From the NCBI RefSeq assembly GCF_027409185.1, contig NC_084478.1, positions 82,443,624 to 82,507,623 of the forward strand: 64,000 nucleotides of DNA, read 5' to 3'. The notes beneath the pieces were generated by a model. It was not told where the DNA came from and did not search any database. It saw only the letters and a list, made by a program, of their open reading frames with translations. Positions 61,246 to 64,000 of the stretch are shown here, one piece after another (the first letter of the stretch is position 1; the number at the start of each line of letters is the position of its first letter). The DNA comes from Cynocephalus volans (lineage: Eukaryota; Chordata; Mammalia; Dermoptera; Cynocephalidae). Made by a program: the position numbers and the translations under genes.

Positions 61246-62839
61246 AGATATCACCAGGGGATTTTGTATGCCCAAATACTAAATGAACAAACACTAAATA
61301 TATATATGGAAATTGGTCCTCCAGGAGCTGAGGATGATTTCTTGAAAACTTATCCTGGGTGGCTTTTTAAAAAATTGAAATCTTGGATCATATATGAGAA
61401 AATAAAATGGAAAGGGACTTCATAACGTAGTAGTTGCAAAGCAAAAAAAGAAAAATTGATGGTTCTCTGGGCTTTGAAGAGTGCTTCCTTATTCTTTATT
61501 TGCTTGGACTGTAAATACTTGAAAGTTTGAGTATTGTATCATGTTCATCCTCTTAACTGTGCTTTACTGCATTTTCAAACTAGGCCTTTTTTTTCCCCCC
61601 CTGTCATGTCATGCTGCCTCTCATCTGGATAATGACTCACCTAGCCCCTTTGACTTTGAATTGAGTTCATTCTATATGAAATCATATAATATGGACTACC
61701 TCCCCTATCATGTTAGCTTTTAATTTTTAACATGTTGAGTATTTTGATTGTTACGTACTTTTGTAATCTTTGACATGAAATCTGTTAACAAAGATTTTGA
61801 AATTGTGCAAGGGTTTAGGAAGAGTTTTAGACCTGCTTTTTGATTAGGCAATTTTAAGACAATTTTTCTCGTGCAAGAATTTTGCAGATAGCCTAAGATG
61901 TTCACCTGCCAGCTTACTGCATTGTTTTACTTCCAATACTGGGGAGAGAATTTATTCCTCAAACTAGTTATGATTCTGGCACCAAAGATTGCTTTCATGC
62001 AGATTATTTCATGATTGAACAGAGAAAAGTTATCTTATTCCAATTCATAATTTTATACTCCAATACTCACCCTTCTCCCATTATTTTCTAAAATTCAGAT
62101 GATGGAGAAGGAACAATGAAACAGAATTTAAGTTTCATTTGTGGTTCCATTGTACACTTCACACAACCATGATGAAGTACTTACAACTTATTTCTTCTTT
62201 AGAAGAAGAGCACTGACACTTGCCATACCCAGGCCCTTGTGGTAGATGTAATGTTCTTCCAAGCTTAAAAGTTCTGGAATTAGGAATGTGAAGTAGTTGT
62301 GTTGATAGTAACTGTTGGTATTAATTGACTAAAGCCAAAACCTGAAAAACAGCAAACCACTATTTGAATCACTGACCAATGTATGTAGTTTTGAAACTTA
62401 CTTAGTTCTATTGTACACATGCCCTCACCTAGAAAGCACATTTGATGTTAAATGTCTGGGATTTGAAAAAAGATGCAGTGTTTAGGAGAAAGTTTTACTG
62501 GAGCTGAGAAATGGGTCTTTCTATGGTAGTAAAGCCTTTCTTGTATCATATAAAGTAAAGTCCTTATGAAATAATTAATCTTATATTCTGAGGCATCTAA
62601 AATATCAGCTTCTGTTTAATTTCTTTCTGGCATAGGAGTGTTAGAGTTGCCCTAAACTGTATGCCCTATCTGAATGAAATATTTCTTATTCTCTCCCAAC
62701 TCTGAATTTTTTCCATTCTTTGTGCAGTCTTCTATTCTGTAGAGAATTTGTGTCTTCTCAAAGTTTAAAATTTGAGAGTCATCACCTCAAACTCAGTATA
62801 TCTTCAATGCAACATTTTTCTGTCCCCACATTGGCTGTG

Positions 62840-63350
62840 CTTTCCAGTTCCCCCATTTCTGACCCTTATACCATTCTAATCTCCTAGGGCAATATTTAAT
62901 ATCTTTGAATCATTTTGACTCTTCCTTGTCCTTGAGTTGCCCTATACCAGTCTGTCCCAGAATTATGTCATCATACCTTTCGAAATATATCTTAAATTTT
63001 TCATTTTCTCCATTCCTATTTGGCACCACTCAAGTTTAGGTTGCCATTATTTCCTGCTTGAGTTATTACTACAGTCTGCTGCCTCTCCCCACTCCAGTGC
63101 GTCCTGCATGCCTGTGCCAAACTAATTTTCTTAAAACACAGTTGAATCATGTCACTTTCCTGCTGCCAACCTGCACTGGATCTTAATTAGGTCTGAGTTC
63201 CTGTGCCTTCTTCCTCCAACTTTAGAGTTCAAGGAGTCCTTCTTCTTGTCCAGAGCTCACCCCTCCACTTGTGCCTTCCATTCCAGCCTCTTCCTAGTTC
63301 TTGCTCCATCAGGTAGTCCCTGTCTCTCCAATACTACTTCTCTTTGCTTT
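62840..63350. repeat. L2 LINE relic
   Basis: 'aaacacagttgaatcatgtcactttcctgctgccaacc' and the following 'ccttccattccagcctcttcctag' are typical of mammalian L2 text. Ancient, no coding ability. Confidence 0.65.
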
Positions 63351-63559
63351 TTCACTAGTTCAGCCTATAAACATATTCAGTCTCTCTAGTTTTTTAAATA
63401 CAAAATAAGACAAAAGCCTTCCTATACCCACATTCCCTTTAGCTACCGTGGAATCTCTCTTCCTCCCTTCTCCAAATTTCTTAAGAGTAGCTCTATTCAC
63501 CATATTTATTTCCTTTTCACCTCTCTGGAATATAGATTCTGCTACCACAGAGGAGTTGG

Positions 63560-64000
63560 CCTTAACTGAGATCATCTTGACCCTGTGGTTGTTAAATCAG
63601 TGGGCATCTGTTATTCCCTATCTTTCTGGTCTTCTCTGCTGACACTTAAGATGACTTCCTCTTTCTTGGAGGCTTCTACTCCAGGGTTCACAAACATGCA
63701 GGCTTTCAGAAGCAAGGCAGGTCACGGAAAATGGTGCAGCATAAATAGTGATGGAGACTTAGTTCAACTGGAACATCTTGCCTAAGGTGTTCAAATTCTG
63801 ATTTAAAAAAAAAACAAAGACAAAAAACACTTCACTCTCCTGGTTCTCCTCCTACTTTTCTGGCTCTTCTGTAACTGTCTTATTCTTGGGCTCCTTTTCC
63901 TCTCTTGCATCTATAAATATCAGTGATCTCCAGAGTTTTGTTCTCAACCCACTACTTCTCTTATTTATTCCCTACTTTCCCTAGATGGTCTCATCTTACC
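63560..64000. repeat. L2 LINE relic, split by an A-tailed insert
   Basis: 'tctggtcttctctgctgacac', then 'ctcctggttctcctcctacttttctggctcttc' and 'agttttgttctcaacccactacttctc' resemble L2. The two parts are separated by about 63680-63832, which ends in an A-rich stretch and could be a short retroinsert of unknown type. Continues beyond the window. Confidence 0.55.

Overview
This is a mammalian X-chromosome segment. It starts inside CDX4 (exons 2 and 3, + strand, 600-2138) and ends in intron 1 of CHIC1 (first coding exon 60207-60478, + strand). CDX4 and CHIC1 are neighbours on the flank of the X-inactivation centre in eutherians, so this is the CDX4-CHIC1 intergenic interval. The animal is not a simian: I see no Alu anywhere. 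A SINE at 44551-44790 is derived from tRNA-Ile (GAU-like anticodon region), which resembles the t-SINE/CYN family of colugos. My best inference is Dermoptera (Galeopterus or Cynocephalus); a database search is needed to confirm it.

Layout: 1-3.8 kb holds the CDX4 3' half with ancient MIRs. From 3.8 to 57.6 kb the DNA is nested retrotransposons, mostly LINE-1 of several ages in both orientations (about 37 kb by my boundaries). Within this lie a 3'-half class I ERV with an open but shortened env (15.5-17.5 kb), an almost full-length L1 on the minus strand (17.5-24.3 kb), two head-to-head processed pseudogenes (ABHD18, minus, about 25.0-25.8 kb; SUCLA2, plus, about 26.0-28.2 kb), L1s whose 5'UTRs carry roughly 92-100 bp tandem units, a U6 pseudogene (45.5 kb), and a MaLR provirus (46.9-52.5 kb). 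A young IAP-like betaretroviral provirus (47.7-50.9 kb) sits inside the MaLR. From 57.6 to 64 kb there are MIRs, the CHIC1 CpG-island promoter and exon 1, and intron 1 with MIR and L2 relics.

The only host genes with evidence of function are CDX4 and CHIC1. Everything between them is retrotransposition product. The standout is the IAP-like provirus: identical-length 282-bp LTRs differing at only 3 positions, a 6-bp target duplication, a tRNA-Phe primer site, an open matrix-region ORF, and a 430-codon ORF in which the start of capsid is fused in frame to the C-terminal half of Env across a deletion of everything between. All repeat family names were assigned by eye, not by search.
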